Virus record (IMG/VR): IMGVR_UViG_3300034375_012650
Location: 1-38,172 of that record
Strand: one strand, 5' to 3'
Source: a virus
DNA: 38,172 bases
Positions 37,656-38,172 of this stretch are shown here, one piece after another; within the stretch, counting starts at the first letter, position 1; every line of letters starts with the position of its first letter. A program made the position numbers and the translations under genes. Under the pieces are notes generated by a model, which ran no database searches, was not told where the DNA came from, and worked only from the letters and a program-made list of their open reading frames with translations.

Positions 37656-37772
37656 TCATACCATTACCTTATTGAGAAATTCTTGAGCAAATAAAATACC
37701 TTCTTCTACTAATTCAGGATAGTAAAGTCCAAAAAGAGCACCAGCACAAAAAATAATAATATTCTGAATCAT
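37656..37772 (-). CDS. Tiny membrane-anchored protein, 38 aa
   Basis: AAAGG lies 5 bases before the ATG at 37772, which overlaps the upstream stop (ATGA). MIQNIIIFCAGALFGLYYPE gives one N-terminal hydrophobic segment, then an acidic helix. It is too short to assign. It ends 1 base before the A-type carrier start. Confidence 0.68.
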   Translation of the reverse strand: MIQNIIIFCAGALFGLYYPELVEEGILFAQEFLNKVMV

Positions 37773-37870
37773 ATTAACCTTTTATATAGCCATACAAGCA
37801 AATAAAAAATAGAACCAATAATGAAGACCCAAAAATATATAAATCTGTCCAAATCATAAAAATTCTCATT
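37769..37870 (-). CDS. Tiny membrane protein, 33 aa
   Basis: MRIFYDLDRFIYFWVFIIGS continues hydrophobic to LYKRLI: one membrane helix with a charged start and basic end. It overlaps its neighbour's ATG as ATGA. No strong Shine-Dalgarno. The promoter at 37900 lies just upstream. Confidence 0.6.
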   Translation of the reverse strand, partial: NENFYDLDRFIYFWVFIIGSIFYLLVWLYKRLI

Positions 37871-37899
37871 AAAGTTAAAATATCAACTCACTTATTCAA

Positions 37900-37928
37900 T
37901 ATTAACAATTAAATATGTAAATGTCAAT
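37900..37928 (-). promoter_or_regulatory. Sigma70-type promoter
   Basis: On the minus strand, TTGACA (37928-37923), 17 bases, TAATAT (37905-37900). It leads to the tiny membrane proteins, the A-type carrier and the radical SAM gene. Confidence 0.65.
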
Positions 37929-37935
37929 ACATTTT

Positions 37936-38172
37936 TTAAGTTAAATCGATTTTTATGTCTGCGTCATCTTTAGAAGATGCCCAACAATCTTTTTGAAAAT
38001 CCCAATGTCTAAAATCGTAAAGTTTAGCGTGAAACTCATAACCAAAAAATCCTATTTTAAAAGATAATCCAGCATGATGTATTTTCCTAGACCATGATAA
38101 GATAAACAAAAACCAAGAATTTTTAGTTCTCATTAACTGCGCTTCAAACCCTTTATTTTTAGATATTTTTTT
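37936..38172 (-). CDS. Hypothetical protein, N-terminus cut by window edge
   Basis: The frame is open at the right edge. The 13 codons before the Met at 38133 are in frame with no stop (KKISKNKGFEAQL), and they read naturally into MRTKNSWFLFILSWSRKIHH. The true start therefore lies outside the window. The visible part continues AGLSFKIGFFGYEFHAKLYD and RHWDFQKDCW, a Trp/His/Phe-rich beta pattern I associate with small uncharacterised phage proteins. Confidence 0.78.
   Translation of the reverse strand, partial: KKISKNKGFEAQLMRTKNSWFLFILSWSRKIHHAGLSFKIGFFGYEFHAKLYDFRHWDFQKDCWASSKDDADIKIDLT

Overview
The window looks like part of a large, very AT-rich, T4-like myovirus genome, most plausibly infecting a marine bacterium such as SAR11 or a relative. 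The reasons are: a T4-type RNase H; NATAAATA late promoters; T4 internal-protein-like N-terminal capsid-targeting peptides; tRNA genes; a SleB-type lysin; and auxiliary metabolic genes (prs, purC, mazG-like, A-type Fe-S carrier, nucleotide-sugar enzymes). The host and genus are inferences from composition and gene content and were not checked against a database. Almost every gene is on the minus strand, tightly packed with ATGA overlaps. The one clear plus-strand gene is an HNH endonuclease lying antisense inside a tRNA intron. Both window edges cut genes.

Layout. 1-6.7 kb: glycan genes, T4-type RNase H, a 2-oxoglutarate oxygenase, a GT4 glycosyltransferase, a secreted cell-wall hydrolase behind a late promoter, and small genes. 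6.7-7.6 kb: tRNA-Ile(CAU) split by an Azoarcus-like group I intron, then tRNA-Arg(UCU) with its own sigma70-type promoter. 7.6-11.1 kb: purine/PRPP module (purC, mazG-like, prs) with small proteins. 11.1-15.8 kb: nucleotide-sugar and glycan module (RmlB-like dehydratase, sulfotransferase, UDP-glucuronate epimerase-like, UDP-galactopyranose mutase, GT2).

15.8-23.8 kb is a late-promoter-led operon. At least nine of its products begin with a roughly 10-residue peptide of the form M-x-x-F-K-x-[YF]-[LI]-x-E. This matches the T4 IPIII capsid-targeting sequence and ends in the L/I-x-E cleavage consensus of the prohead protease. Cargo includes a P-loop kinase, a HAD phosphatase, a CCA-adding-type nucleotidyltransferase, a J-domain protein, a DnaJ-type zinc-finger protein and several unknowns. 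I infer a head-packaged, probably injected protein set. A divergent, GC-richer paralogue of one member sits alone at 34.0-35.1 kb.

23.8-30.2 kb: small genes, tRNA-Leu(UAA), tRNA-Tyr(GUA), a UvrD-like helicase, a frameshifted radical SAM gene, a class II aminoacyl-tRNA-synthetase-like protein, and a large pseudoknotted RNA-like element. 30.2-34 kb: a run of very small early genes served by repeated TTGACN-16/17-TATAAT-like promoters with related leader sequences. 35-38.2 kb: a late lipoprotein, an aberrant tRNA-Ile(UAU)-like gene, an intact radical SAM/SPASM protein coupled to an A-type Fe-S carrier, and tiny membrane proteins.
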